Shown here piece by piece: positions 1-6,455 of a stretch of DNA of 8,422 bases. Under the pieces are notes generated by a model that worked only from the letters and a program-made list of their open reading frames with translations, was not told the origin of the DNA and did not search any database. A program made the translations under genes and the position numbers. The number at the start of each line of letters is the position of its first letter. Positions within the stretch are counted from its first letter, which is position 1. Source of the DNA: CAISDA01 sp050258555 (GTDB lineage Bacteria; Bacteroidota; Ignavibacteria; UBA10030; UBA8401); the NCBI GenBank assembly GCA_050258555.1, contig JBLMZA010000144.1, positions 1 through 8,422 on the forward strand. Direction: 5' to 3'.

Positions 1-788
1 CCCGGAGCCAGTTCCCCGAAATCGAAATAGAGATGGCGGTCGCCGGCGCTCGCGGTATCGGGCGAAAACAGGCGCATCACGGCAAAGCCTTTCGCCGTGA
101 GCGTCTTGCGCGATCGGTCGACCGTGAATTCATCGAACAGCATCAGATTGGGATAGAGCGAAATGTATCCCGTCGCCTTGGCCGCGGCACCGGATGTGTT
201 CCGCACGGTGACTGCGCGGATCAAGGCCGGCTCGTCGGCCGCGCAATAGAATTCCTCTTTCACCGTACAGGCGCCCGCATTCCAGCGCGCGATGACAGTG
301 GGAATGGAATCGGGATACGCCCGCTCCACCTCCGGCATGTGACGCGTGCCCGGAGCGGCGGCAAGCGGCGTATGGGCATTGAAGCCCGCGCCGTTGACGA
401 CGAGATTGAAGAGCGAGTTCTGAAGTCCCCGTTCGGGGTGGTAGAGAAACGTGCTGGCCTTGCGTCCGAAATGCTCCGGCGACATGAGCAGGAGTCCGCA
501 GTGCGTTCCGGCTTCATTCGTCTGCGAGGTCTGTATGGCCGCTGTGATGAGTCCGTTGCCGAGGAAGAAATATTCCGTGCCGTCGTTGTTCGACTGGTAG
601 TCGGGGTGGAGCGACTGCACATGATCGATCGGCGCGCGGCGCGCGTCCGACGGTGCATCGGCCGGCGAGGCGGCGTGTGCTGAATCCGGCCGAGCGGACA
701 TTCCGGCCTGTGAGAGGGAAATCGGCAGGCCGGCAGCCGCTGCGGCTGCGCCTGTATACTTGAGAAAATCCCGTCGGCGTATCGGCAT
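1..788 (-). CDS. Tat-exported glycoside-hydrolase-like protein, N-terminal part (runs off window)
   Basis: The frame is open from an ATG at 788-786 to the window edge, giving 262 complete codons; the C-terminus lies outside. Residues 1-32 are a textbook twin-arginine signal: RRRDFLK at residues 4-10, then a hydrophobic Ala-rich run (six alanines at 14-19) and a polar, Ala/Ser-rich stretch where cleavage is likely. The mature part begins near HPDYQSNNDG and contains the motif EYFFLGNGLITAAIQ. A later stretch, ALIRAVTVRNTSGAAAKATG, reads as alternating beta strands. Such a Gly-Asn-Gly opening and all-beta N-terminal region resemble the beta-sandwich domain that precedes the (alpha/alpha)6 barrel in several inverting glycosidase and phosphorylase families; that assignment is by resemblance only. 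The start lies 9 nt downstream of the isomerase stop, so the gene is probably the third of the IclR operon. No Shine-Dalgarno is visible. It may belong to the same family as the truncated gene at the opposite edge, but the visible parts do not overlap. Confidence 0.7.
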   Translation of the reverse strand, partial: MPIRRRDFLKYTGAAAAAAGLPISLSQAGMSARPDSAHAASPADAPSDARRAPIDHVQSLHPDYQSNNDGTEYFFLGNGLITAAIQTSQTNEAGTHCGLLLMSPEHFGRKASTFLYHPERGLQNSLFNLVVNGAGFNAHTPLAAAPGTRHMPEVERAYPDSIPTVIARWNAGACTVKEEFYCAADEPALIRAVTVRNTSGAAAKATGYISLYPNLMLFDEFTVDRSRKTLTAKGFAVMRLFSPDTASAGDRHLYFDFGELAP

Positions 789-797
789 AGTCAAAAG

Positions 798-1616
798 TCA
801 ATGAGTGGAGTGGGCGTCGTCCATGTATTGTCGTACAGTCCTGATATTCTTTTCCGATTGGGCGATGAGCGGAAGGCAGTGCGTCTCGATCGTGACATGT
901 TCAACGATGCCGTCTTCCATCAGCGCCGCGATCTGTTCCTTCCATGCGATCCTTCCCTCTCCGACCGGCACGCACTTCAGGAGCGAGCCTTCGATCGTAT
1001 CTTTCACATGGACGTTCGCGATGCAGCCCTTGAGCGCCCGGTATCCGTCGGGATACGGGACCTCGTCTGTGCCGAGCGCATTGGCGGGATCCCAATTCAC
1101 ACGGAGGTGCTTCGAGCCGATCTCGCTGATGATCGCCGCGGTGCGCTCTCCGGTATCGCACCAGAAGCCCGGCTCGTTTTCGATGGCGATCACCATATCG
1201 GATGCCGCGGCGATGTCGGCCGCGCGCTTCAGGTATTCGATCGCACGCGGACGGAGCGCATCGCCGTCCTCGGCTGCCCGCTTGAATCCGAAGACGATGA
1301 TCATGCGCGCGCCGAAGCGTTTGGCCATGTCGATCGTGCGCGGAAGCGTTTCCTTCAGCTCCCGTTCGATGTCCTCACTTTGCGTGAGCCGGTGCTTGAA
1401 CATGCCGGGAGAAAGCGCGGTGATGGTGATGCCGCCGGTGCGGACGGCGTCTTCGATTTTCTGCGCGTCTTCCGCGCTGATATCCGGAACGCGGCCTGCG
1501 CCCACGCAGCGCAATTCGAAGAGCGAGATGCCCCATTCCTTTGCGCAGCCGAGTGCGGTGTCGAAATCGGCCGAGATCTCATCTGTGACGATGCCAAGCG
1601 AGAGTGTGTTCATCAT
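798..1616 (-). CDS. Sugar phosphate isomerase/epimerase-like TIM-barrel protein
   Basis: This 272-residue cytoplasmic protein belongs to the xylose-isomerase-like / AP endonuclease 2 barrel superfamily. It has no signal peptide. Family landmarks appear in order: the first barrel strand with LGIVTDEIS (7-15), the ELRCVGA strand (34-40), TALSPGMFKHR (66-76), RMIIVFGFKR (104-113), AIENEPGFW with probable metal ligand Glu146, NWDPANA with Asp176, NVHVKD with His203, GEGRIAW (219-225), and IETH with Glu244. The Glu/Asp/His/Glu set is what the divalent-metal site of this family needs, so the enzyme looks intact. Length is typical. These enzymes act on sugars, sugar phosphates, inositols or hydroxypyruvate, so the substrate cannot be stated. 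The start has two adjacent ATGs (1616 and 1613); the upstream one lies 6 nt after the IclR stop, and GGGA in the end of iclR is the only possible ribosome-binding motif. Translational coupling to iclR is likely. Confidence 0.88.
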   Translation of the reverse strand: MMNTLSLGIVTDEISADFDTALGCAKEWGISLFELRCVGAGRVPDISAEDAQKIEDAVRTGGITITALSPGMFKHRLTQSEDIERELKETLPRTIDMAKRFGARMIIVFGFKRAAEDGDALRPRAIEYLKRAADIAAASDMVIAIENEPGFWCDTGERTAAIISEIGSKHLRVNWDPANALGTDEVPYPDGYRALKGCIANVHVKDTIEGSLLKCVPVGEGRIAWKEQIAALMEDGIVEHVTIETHCLPLIAQSEKNIRTVRQYMDDAHSTH

Positions 1617-1622
1617 TGTCTG

Positions 1623-2405
1623 TTATCCCAGGTTTCCTTTGAAGCCGATGCGGAGCGAGATGGCGTATGCTTCCCCCTGTATGCGGGCGATCAGATCCTG
1701 TATGTAGTCGGCGTTCTTTTCCGCGCGGTCCGACGGCATGCACACGAGGATCGAGGCCATCACGTGTCCCGCATGGTCGAAGATCGGCACGGCCGCGGCC
1801 CAGAGATCGGGCTTGAATTCGCCGTCGGTGATGGCGTAGCCGAGCTTCCGGATTTCCTCGAACTTTTTCTTGAGCTTCGGAACGACCGTGACGGTCTTCG
1901 ATGTGTATTTGCGCAGCTGGCTTGTGGTGAGGTACTTGTCCCACAGCGATTCCGGCTGATAGGCCGCGATGACCTGTCCCGATGCCGTGCAGTGGATGGG
2001 CGAACGGTGTCCGAGGCGCGTCACGATCTTCCAGACTTCCGGCGTATCGACGCGGTCGATCAGCACCACTTCGTCGTGATCGAGCACGGCCAGGTAGAAG
2101 CTTTCGTGCGTGGCGTTGGCCAGCTCCACCAGATGGGGATGCGAGATGCCCTTGATGTCGATGCGCTCGAGCGCCGCCGTGCCCCATTCGACCAGCTTCA
2201 CGCCGAGGCTGAAGCGCCGGCGTTCAGTGTCTTCGTGGAGAATGCCCTGCTCGACCAATGTGACCAGAATCCGGAAGAGCGTGCTTTTCGGGACATCCAT
2301 CAGTTCGGCAAGCTGCGTCAACGACATTCCTTCGGTGGCATTCGAAAGAATGTCGAGCAGTTTCACCATCCGATAGATCGCAGGAACCGTGTAATCGACC
2401 GCCAT
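1623..2405 (-). CDS. IclR-family transcriptional regulator
   Basis: This 260-residue protein has the standard two-domain IclR plan and full family length. A winged helix-turn-helix occupies roughly residues 8-70: LLDIL (16-20), the turn-helix MSLTQLAELMDVPKSTLFRIL (27-47), and the wing ending in RRRFSLGVKL (62-71). The effector-binding, GAF-like domain follows, with LAVLDHDEVVLIDRV (105-119), the signature RSPIHCTASGQVIAA (134-148) and GYAITDGEFKPDLWAAAVPIFD around 189-210. The Gly/Glu pattern of that last motif is typical of the ligand pocket of the family, whose ligands are usually small organic acids or sugar-derived metabolites. It is the first gene after the AT-rich promoter region and is followed 6 nt later by the isomerase gene, so it probably regulates its own operon. 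A 23-bp inverted repeat sits just upstream between the promoter and the start codon. Whether it represses or activates, and which ligand it binds, cannot be read from the sequence. Confidence 0.95.
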   Translation of the reverse strand: MAVDYTVPAIYRMVKLLDILSNATEGMSLTQLAELMDVPKSTLFRILVTLVEQGILHEDTERRRFSLGVKLVEWGTAALERIDIKGISHPHLVELANATHESFYLAVLDHDEVVLIDRVDTPEVWKIVTRLGHRSPIHCTASGQVIAAYQPESLWDKYLTTSQLRKYTSKTVTVVPKLKKKFEEIRKLGYAITDGEFKPDLWAAAVPIFDHAGHVMASILVCMPSDRAEKNADYIQDLIARIQGEAYAISLRIGFKGNLG

Positions 2406-2411
2406 AAGGCT

Positions 2412-2417
2412 ACCCTT
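2412..2417 (-). promoter_or_regulatory. Ribosome binding site of the IclR gene
   Basis: On the minus strand AAGGGT lies 6 nt before the ATG at 2405-2403. It is a partial match to the anti-SD complement and the best Shine-Dalgarno-like element in the window. It supports the chosen IclR start. Confidence 0.5.
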
Positions 2418-2426
2418 GAAATTTAT

Positions 2427-2449
2427 CTAATTGAACAGCGTTTAATTAG
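2427..2449. promoter_or_regulatory. 23-bp inverted repeat, candidate IclR operator
   Basis: Read on the minus strand the element is CTAATTAAAC, GCT, GTTCAATTAG. The right arm's reverse complement is CTAATTGAAC, so the arms agree at 9 of 10 positions around a 3-nt spacer. It starts right at the predicted transcription start of the IclR gene and ends 22 nt before its ATG. An IclR-family dimer commonly binds near-palindromic sites of about this size overlapping its own promoter, so autoregulation is the natural reading. I found no second copy by eye in the other intergenic gaps of the window. Binding by this particular regulator is inference from position and symmetry. Confidence 0.6.
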
Positions 2450-2456
2450 CGTAGGA

Positions 2457-2485
2457 AGTATACTGCAATTTTCTAAAGAAATCAA
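2457..2485 (-). promoter_or_regulatory. Sigma70-type promoter for the IclR-isomerase-hydrolase operon
   Basis: On the minus strand the -35 hexamer TTGATT (2485-2480) is followed by a 17-nt spacer and the -10 hexamer TATACT (2462-2457). The -35 matches TTGACA at 4 of 6 positions (TTGA), and the -10 matches TATAAT at 5 of 6. Transcription should start near 2452-2449, giving a leader of about 45 nt. It lies in the AT-rich 116-nt gap between the second symporter stop and the IclR start. No Bacteroidota-type -7 element (TAnnTTTG) is evident here. Confidence 0.65.
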
Positions 2486-2492
2486 GCCTTGA
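2470..2492. promoter_or_regulatory. Two short dyads overlapping the promoter
   Basis: TTTCT-AA-AGAAA at 2470-2481 lies across the promoter spacer, and TCAAG-C-CTTGA at 2482-2492 (plus strand) overlaps the -35 hexamer. Each has perfect 5-bp arms. They could be additional regulator contacts, but symmetry this short arises easily by chance in AT-rich DNA. They are listed because they sit on the promoter next to a better 23-bp dyad. Confidence 0.2.
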
Positions 2493-2521
2493 GAGAAAAT
2501 ATTTAATCAATAAAATGCCGT

Positions 2522-4465
2522 TTATTTAGCGCTTCCCTCTTCGGCCACGACCTGTCCGCGCACGGGCTTCTCGTGATAGTGCTCGGCGTCACGGATCTCG
2601 GATTTCTTTCCGAAATACCACATGAGCGAGCCGAAGAGCACCATCACGCCCACCATCACCCCCATGATCACCTGTTCGCCGGTCGAGAGATCGGTGAAGA
2701 AGATGAGACTCATGAGCAGGCCCATGACGATGGTCGTTCCGCCCACAAGCGGGAATGTCGAGACCTGCTTTTTGCCGGCGCCGAAGACTTCCTTCCGGAC
2801 ATCGACCGGCGTGTCGAGCTTCTTGAAGAATTCACGCACCGCCTGGCGCTGCTCTTCGGTCTCTCCTGCAAAGAGCGAGGCGAAGGCATAGAGGCTCGCA
2901 CCGAGCACCAGCGCGCAGACGACGGCCACCGACTGGCGCCATGCTTCATACGGACCGATCAGCGTGTTGGCAAAGAGCACGGCAAGCACCACGGCGACCG
3001 CACCGGCAATCAGCGCCAGCCGGAGCTTGTTCTGACGATAAAGCGTGCCGGTCCAGGAGGAGGTCGAAAAGATTCCGAAGGTCATGAGGAACGCAAGGAT
3101 CACCTGCGGACCGATATCCCAGTTGAGCACGTAGCGCGTCGTGATGCCGGTGATGAGTCCCCAGACGATCGAGCCGACGGCGGACCATTTGGGCACGCGA
3201 CGGAAGATGAGTCCGAATGCGGTCGGCACGATGACCGGAATATTCAGGAGCGTGAAGAATGCCTGCATGAGATTGAAGATGCCGAACTGGCTGTTGACGA
3301 AGAACACCGCCAGCGCCGTCACGGCCGTTCCGATCACCACCGATGCGATGCGGCCGACGCGCAGCATGTCCTTATCCGTGGCTTCGGGCCTGAGCACACC
3401 CTGGTAAAAATCGCGCGTGTAGATCGATGAGACGAGATTGTAGACAGACGAGAGCGTGCTCATCGTCGCCGCAAGCATCGCCGCCAGGAACACGCCGATG
3501 AGTCCGTTCGGCAGCAGCTTCAGACAGAGGCCGATGAAGACGAGGTCCTGCGGATTCTTTCCGATATAGGGCTTGAAGAATTCGACCTGCGAGAGATCGG
3601 GCCAGATCACGCTGGCCACAAGCGGCGGAATGCCGAAGACGAACGGCACCGTGAGAAAGAGCCCGCCCGCCATCTTGCCCACGCGCTTGGCATCCTTCTC
3701 GTTCTTCACCGAATAGAAGCGCTGCGCCGCGCCCGATGCCGTGCCGAGCGTCATGATGATGAAAATGGAAATGAGCCAGCTCACGTTGTACTGCACGCCG
3801 TTGTAGGCATGATCGAGCGAGAGCGAGGGCATGCGGTTGATCAGTTCGCCGATGCCGCCAATCTGTCCGAGGCTCAGCGGAAGCACGATGAATGTGATCG
3901 ACAGCAGAATCACGCCCTGGACCACATCGGTGATCGAGACGGCCCAGATGCCGCCCAGGAATGTATAGAGCAGGATCACGATGCCCGTCACGAGGGTCAC
4001 CATCGTGATGTCGAGTCCCATCACCGGCGCCAGAAGCTTGCAGGTCGAGGCAAGCTGCACGCCGCCCGAGAGAATGAAGTTCAGTCCCATCACCCATCCG
4101 AGGAACTGCTGCGTCGTCACATTGAAGCGCGTGTATGTGTACTCGACCGGAGAAATCGAGCGCGTGCGGCGCCACTTCGATGCCGTCATCTGCGAGCCGA
4201 GATAATAGGAGATGGACCAGATGCCGAAATACAGCAGCGCAAACCATCCGGTGGAATAGGCGAAGCCCGCCGCGCCGGTGAACGTCCAGGCGCTGAAGTT
4301 CGCCATGTAGAGCGTCATGCCCGACACCCACCAGGGGATCATGCTGCCGCCGGCAAAGTATTCCTTCGCGCCCTTGTTGATGCGCATGAAATAAATGCCG
4401 ATGCCCAGCATGAACAGAAAGTACGACGCAATGACAAGATAGTCGAAGATGTTGACAGATTTCAT
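2522..4465 (-). CDS. Sodium:solute symporter (SSS family), second of tandem pair
   Basis: This 647-residue inner-membrane protein is predicted to co-transport a small solute with Na+. It has the SSS / LeuT-fold pattern: a first membrane helix at about 8-26, the broken helix WWVSGMTLYMANFSAWTFTG (45-64), the family hallmark GGIWAVSITDVVQGVILL (171-188), and LAATMSTLSSVYN (331-343). By comparison with vSGLT, Ala333, Ser336 and Thr337 should line the Na2 sodium site, so ion coupling looks intact. SPVEYTYTRFN (105-115) and EKDAKR (256-261) are likely cytoplasmic loop segments. After the core come extra helices, a hydrophilic segment with FFKKLDTPVDVRKEVFGAGK (546-565) and a last helix pair near 571-617, so the protein is longer than minimal SSS members. 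The tail is charged and unlike its neighbour's. It starts 39 nt after the upstream symporter stop, with no Shine-Dalgarno. The substrate is unknown; monosaccharides, sugar acids, sialic acid or other organic solutes are all possible for the family. Confidence 0.93.
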   Translation of the reverse strand: MKSVNIFDYLVIASYFLFMLGIGIYFMRINKGAKEYFAGGSMIPWWVSGMTLYMANFSAWTFTGAAGFAYSTGWFALLYFGIWSISYYLGSQMTASKWRRTRSISPVEYTYTRFNVTTQQFLGWVMGLNFILSGGVQLASTCKLLAPVMGLDITMVTLVTGIVILLYTFLGGIWAVSITDVVQGVILLSITFIVLPLSLGQIGGIGELINRMPSLSLDHAYNGVQYNVSWLISIFIIMTLGTASGAAQRFYSVKNEKDAKRVGKMAGGLFLTVPFVFGIPPLVASVIWPDLSQVEFFKPYIGKNPQDLVFIGLCLKLLPNGLIGVFLAAMLAATMSTLSSVYNLVSSIYTRDFYQGVLRPEATDKDMLRVGRIASVVIGTAVTALAVFFVNSQFGIFNLMQAFFTLLNIPVIVPTAFGLIFRRVPKWSAVGSIVWGLITGITTRYVLNWDIGPQVILAFLMTFGIFSTSSWTGTLYRQNKLRLALIAGAVAVVLAVLFANTLIGPYEAWRQSVAVVCALVLGASLYAFASLFAGETEEQRQAVREFFKKLDTPVDVRKEVFGAGKKQVSTFPLVGGTTIVMGLLMSLIFFTDLSTGEQVIMGVMVGVMVLFGSLMWYFGKKSEIRDAEHYHEKPVRGQVVAEEGSAK

Positions 4466-4504
4466 AGGATCACACAGAGAGATTGGTGGTGTTGATGGAT
4501 AACA

Positions 4505-6427
4505 TTAAATGGATTCCTCGGCCATTGCGGCTTTCGCCGTGGCCGCTTTCGCATTGGCGGCCACTTTCCTGCCCGCGGCCCAGAGCGCGGCGCCGAAAGC
4601 GACCATGATGAAGACCAGGATGCCGACGATCATCTTTTCGCTTGTCGGAATGTCGGTCAGAAAGATCAGGCTCATGAGCGCGCCCATCGTCATGGTCGTT
4701 CCTCCGACCAAAGGCAGCGTGGCAATCGGCGACTTGCCCGCGCCGTAGACTTCCTTCATCACATCGACCGGCGTGGCAAGCTTTTTGAAGAACGCCGTGA
4801 CGAGCGCGGTTTCTTCATCGGTCTGATGCGTGAAGAGCTTCGAGAATCCGTAGAGCGTTGCGCCGAGTGCGATCGCGCTGCCGGCCATCATGAAGTGCTG
4901 CCATGGTTCAACCGTGCCCCAGGCCGCGCGGACGAAGAATCCTTCCATCGCGGCGGCAAGGAATCCGGAGAGTCCGGCAAGCAATCCGGGACGCTTTTTA
5001 TACATGGCGGCAAGCCAGGGCGAGACGGCGAAGATGATGAACGTCATGAATGTCGAGAAATAGCCCTGTATGCCGAGGTCCCAGTTCAGGAGGAAACGCG
5101 CCGTCGCGCCGGCAATGAGTCCCCAGGTGATGGCGGCCGCGGCCGACCAGCGGGGCACCTTCTTAAAGAGCAGTCCGAATGCCAGCGGAACGGCGATCGG
5201 AATGTTGAAGAGCACGAAAAACTGCTGCATCAGGTTGAAGATGCCGTATGTGCTCGTGGCGAACATGTAGGCAAGCACCGTCACGATCACGCCGACGCCG
5301 ATCGAGGCCAGGCGTCCGACTTTCAGCAGCTCGCCGTCCGTCATCTCGCGGCCGCGCATCCACTGGTAGATGTCGCGCGAGAAGATCGACGAGAGCATGT
5401 TGTAGACCGAGGAGAGCGTGCTCATCGTTGCGGCGAGCATGGCGGCGATGAAGACGCCCAGAAGGCCGTTCGGAAGGAGCTTCATGCAGAGCGCCACATA
5501 GACGAGATTCTGCGGATTGTTGCCCAGATACGGCTTGAAGAATTCGACCTGCGTGAGATCGGGCCAGAGCACGCGCGTCACAAGCATCGGGATGCCGAAG
5601 ACGGTCACGGTCGTGCAAGCCAGAAGCGCGGCGAAGCGTCCGGTGCGTTTGGCATCCTTCTCGTCCTTCACCGAATAGAAGCGCTGCGCCGAGCCGCCGG
5701 CGAATCCGATCGTCGTGATGATGAAGACGGAGATGATCCAGTTCAGATCGTAATGAACGCCGTTGTATGTATGGCTCAGCTGGAGCGGCGGAATCTTGTC
5801 GATGAGCGTGCCGAAGCCGCCGATGAGTCCCAGGCTCAGAGGCAGCACGATGCAGGTGATCGACAGCAGGATGACGCCCTGCACCACGTCTGTGACCGAG
5901 ACGGCCCAGACGCCGCCCAGGAATGTATAGAGAAGAATGATGATGCCGAGCGCGATCACGATCGTCGTCACGGGAACGCCGAGGAATGGCGCAAGCAGAA
6001 TGCATGTGGAAGCCAGCTGCACCCCGCCTGCCAGAATGAAGCTCGTCGAGGTGACCCAGCTGATCATCTGCTGCGTCGTCACATTGAAGCGCGTGTATGT
6101 GTATTCAACCGGCGAAATCGAGCGCGACCGGCGCCAGCGCACGGCCGTCATCTGCGTGCCGATGAAGTACGAAAGCGGTCCCACAAGAAAAGAAAGAAGC
6201 ATGAACCAGCCGGTCGTATACGTCATGCCGGCCAGTCCCGTGAACGTGTAGGCGCTGAAGTTCGCCATATAGAGCGTCATGCCCGACATCCACCAGGGGA
6301 TCATGCTGCCGCCGGCGAAGTATTCCTTGCCGCCTTTGTTGATGCGCATGAAATACCAGCCGATGCCGAGCATGAAGACGAAGTACGCCAGAACGATGAT
6401 GATATCGAAGATATTGAGACTATGCAT
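4505..6427 (-). CDS. Sodium:solute symporter (SSS family), first of tandem pair
   Basis: This 640-residue inner-membrane symporter is a paralogue of the gene that follows. The proteins align without a gap over residues 1-620; counting by hand gives 379 identities, about 61%. All core features are kept: the broken helix WWMSGMTLYMANFSAYTFTG (45-64), GGVWAVSVTDVVQGVILL (171-188), LAATMSTLSSVYN (331-343) with predicted Na2-site residues Ala333, Ser336 and Thr337, and the hydrophilic segment FFKKLATPVDVMKEVYGAGK (546-565) before the last helices. The C-terminal 20 residues are an Ala/Lys-rich tail with no match in the partner. The ATG lies 24 nt after the aminotransferase stop; AAAGAA upstream is at best a weak ribosome site. 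The position suggests it imports the product of the exported enzymes encoded upstream. The substrate is unknown. The differences in the substrate-facing regions suggest it does not transport exactly the same molecule as its partner. Confidence 0.93.
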   Translation of the reverse strand: MHSLNIFDIIIVLAYFVFMLGIGWYFMRINKGGKEYFAGGSMIPWWMSGMTLYMANFSAYTFTGLAGMTYTTGWFMLLSFLVGPLSYFIGTQMTAVRWRRSRSISPVEYTYTRFNVTTQQMISWVTSTSFILAGGVQLASTCILLAPFLGVPVTTIVIALGIIILLYTFLGGVWAVSVTDVVQGVILLSITCIVLPLSLGLIGGFGTLIDKIPPLQLSHTYNGVHYDLNWIISVFIITTIGFAGGSAQRFYSVKDEKDAKRTGRFAALLACTTVTVFGIPMLVTRVLWPDLTQVEFFKPYLGNNPQNLVYVALCMKLLPNGLLGVFIAAMLAATMSTLSSVYNMLSSIFSRDIYQWMRGREMTDGELLKVGRLASIGVGVIVTVLAYMFATSTYGIFNLMQQFFVLFNIPIAVPLAFGLLFKKVPRWSAAAAITWGLIAGATARFLLNWDLGIQGYFSTFMTFIIFAVSPWLAAMYKKRPGLLAGLSGFLAAAMEGFFVRAAWGTVEPWQHFMMAGSAIALGATLYGFSKLFTHQTDEETALVTAFFKKLATPVDVMKEVYGAGKSPIATLPLVGGTTMTMGALMSLIFLTDIPTSEKMIVGILVFIMVAFGAALWAAGRKVAANAKAATAKAAMAEESI

Positions 6428-6443
6428 GCGTATGTTCTTTTAA

Positions 6444-6455
6444 ATAAAATTTTAT
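6444..6455. repeat. 12-bp perfect AT palindrome at the aminotransferase stop
   Basis: ATAAAATTTTAT is a perfect palindrome spanning the TAA stop of the aminotransferase gene, within the 24-nt gap before the first symporter. It has no loop and no GC pairs, so it is a poor terminator. It may be chance in AT-rich spacer DNA, or a weak site for a DNA-binding protein. Confidence 0.25.

Larger units (their letters stand above)
2406..2521. other. AT-rich intergenic region separating the two transcription units
   Basis: This 116-nt gap is the longest without a gene and is strikingly AT-rich against GC-rich coding flanks. It holds the promoter, the 23-bp dyad and the two small dyads described separately. 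Near the symporter stop there is also a weak hairpin (AATAAA at 2509-2514 with TTTATT at 2521-2526, 6-nt loop), followed on the minus strand by a T-rich run. This is too AT-rich to call a terminator, so readthrough from the symporter genes into iclR remains possible. Confidence 0.6.

Noticed and set aside
33..683. Open frame of 216 codons on the plus strand opposite the Tat hydrolase fragment
   Set aside because: The minus-strand frame begins with RRRDFLK and has coherent beta-strand sequence throughout, while the plus frame is Arg-rich and without recognisable motifs.
801..2492. Open frame of 563 codons on the plus strand, antisense to the isomerase and IclR genes
   Set aside because: It is antisense to two genes with complete family motifs. 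In GC-rich coding DNA the antisense frame often lacks stops because the codons TTA, CTA and TCA are rare on the sense strand. Its translation is Arg/Asp/His-rich with no recognisable domain.
2486..2526. Rho-independent terminator after the second symporter
   Set aside because: The only hairpin has a 6-bp all-AT stem (AATAAA/TTTATT) with a 6-nt loop; there is no GC-rich stem directly followed by a T tract.
4289..6374. Long direct DNA repeat (around 4289-4412 and 6251-6374, 1962 bp apart) as a mobile element or assembly duplication
   Set aside because: The similarity is the conserved N-terminal coding part of the two symporter genes. It follows the protein alignment, with many silent changes, and fades outside conserved helices, so it reflects an old gene duplication.
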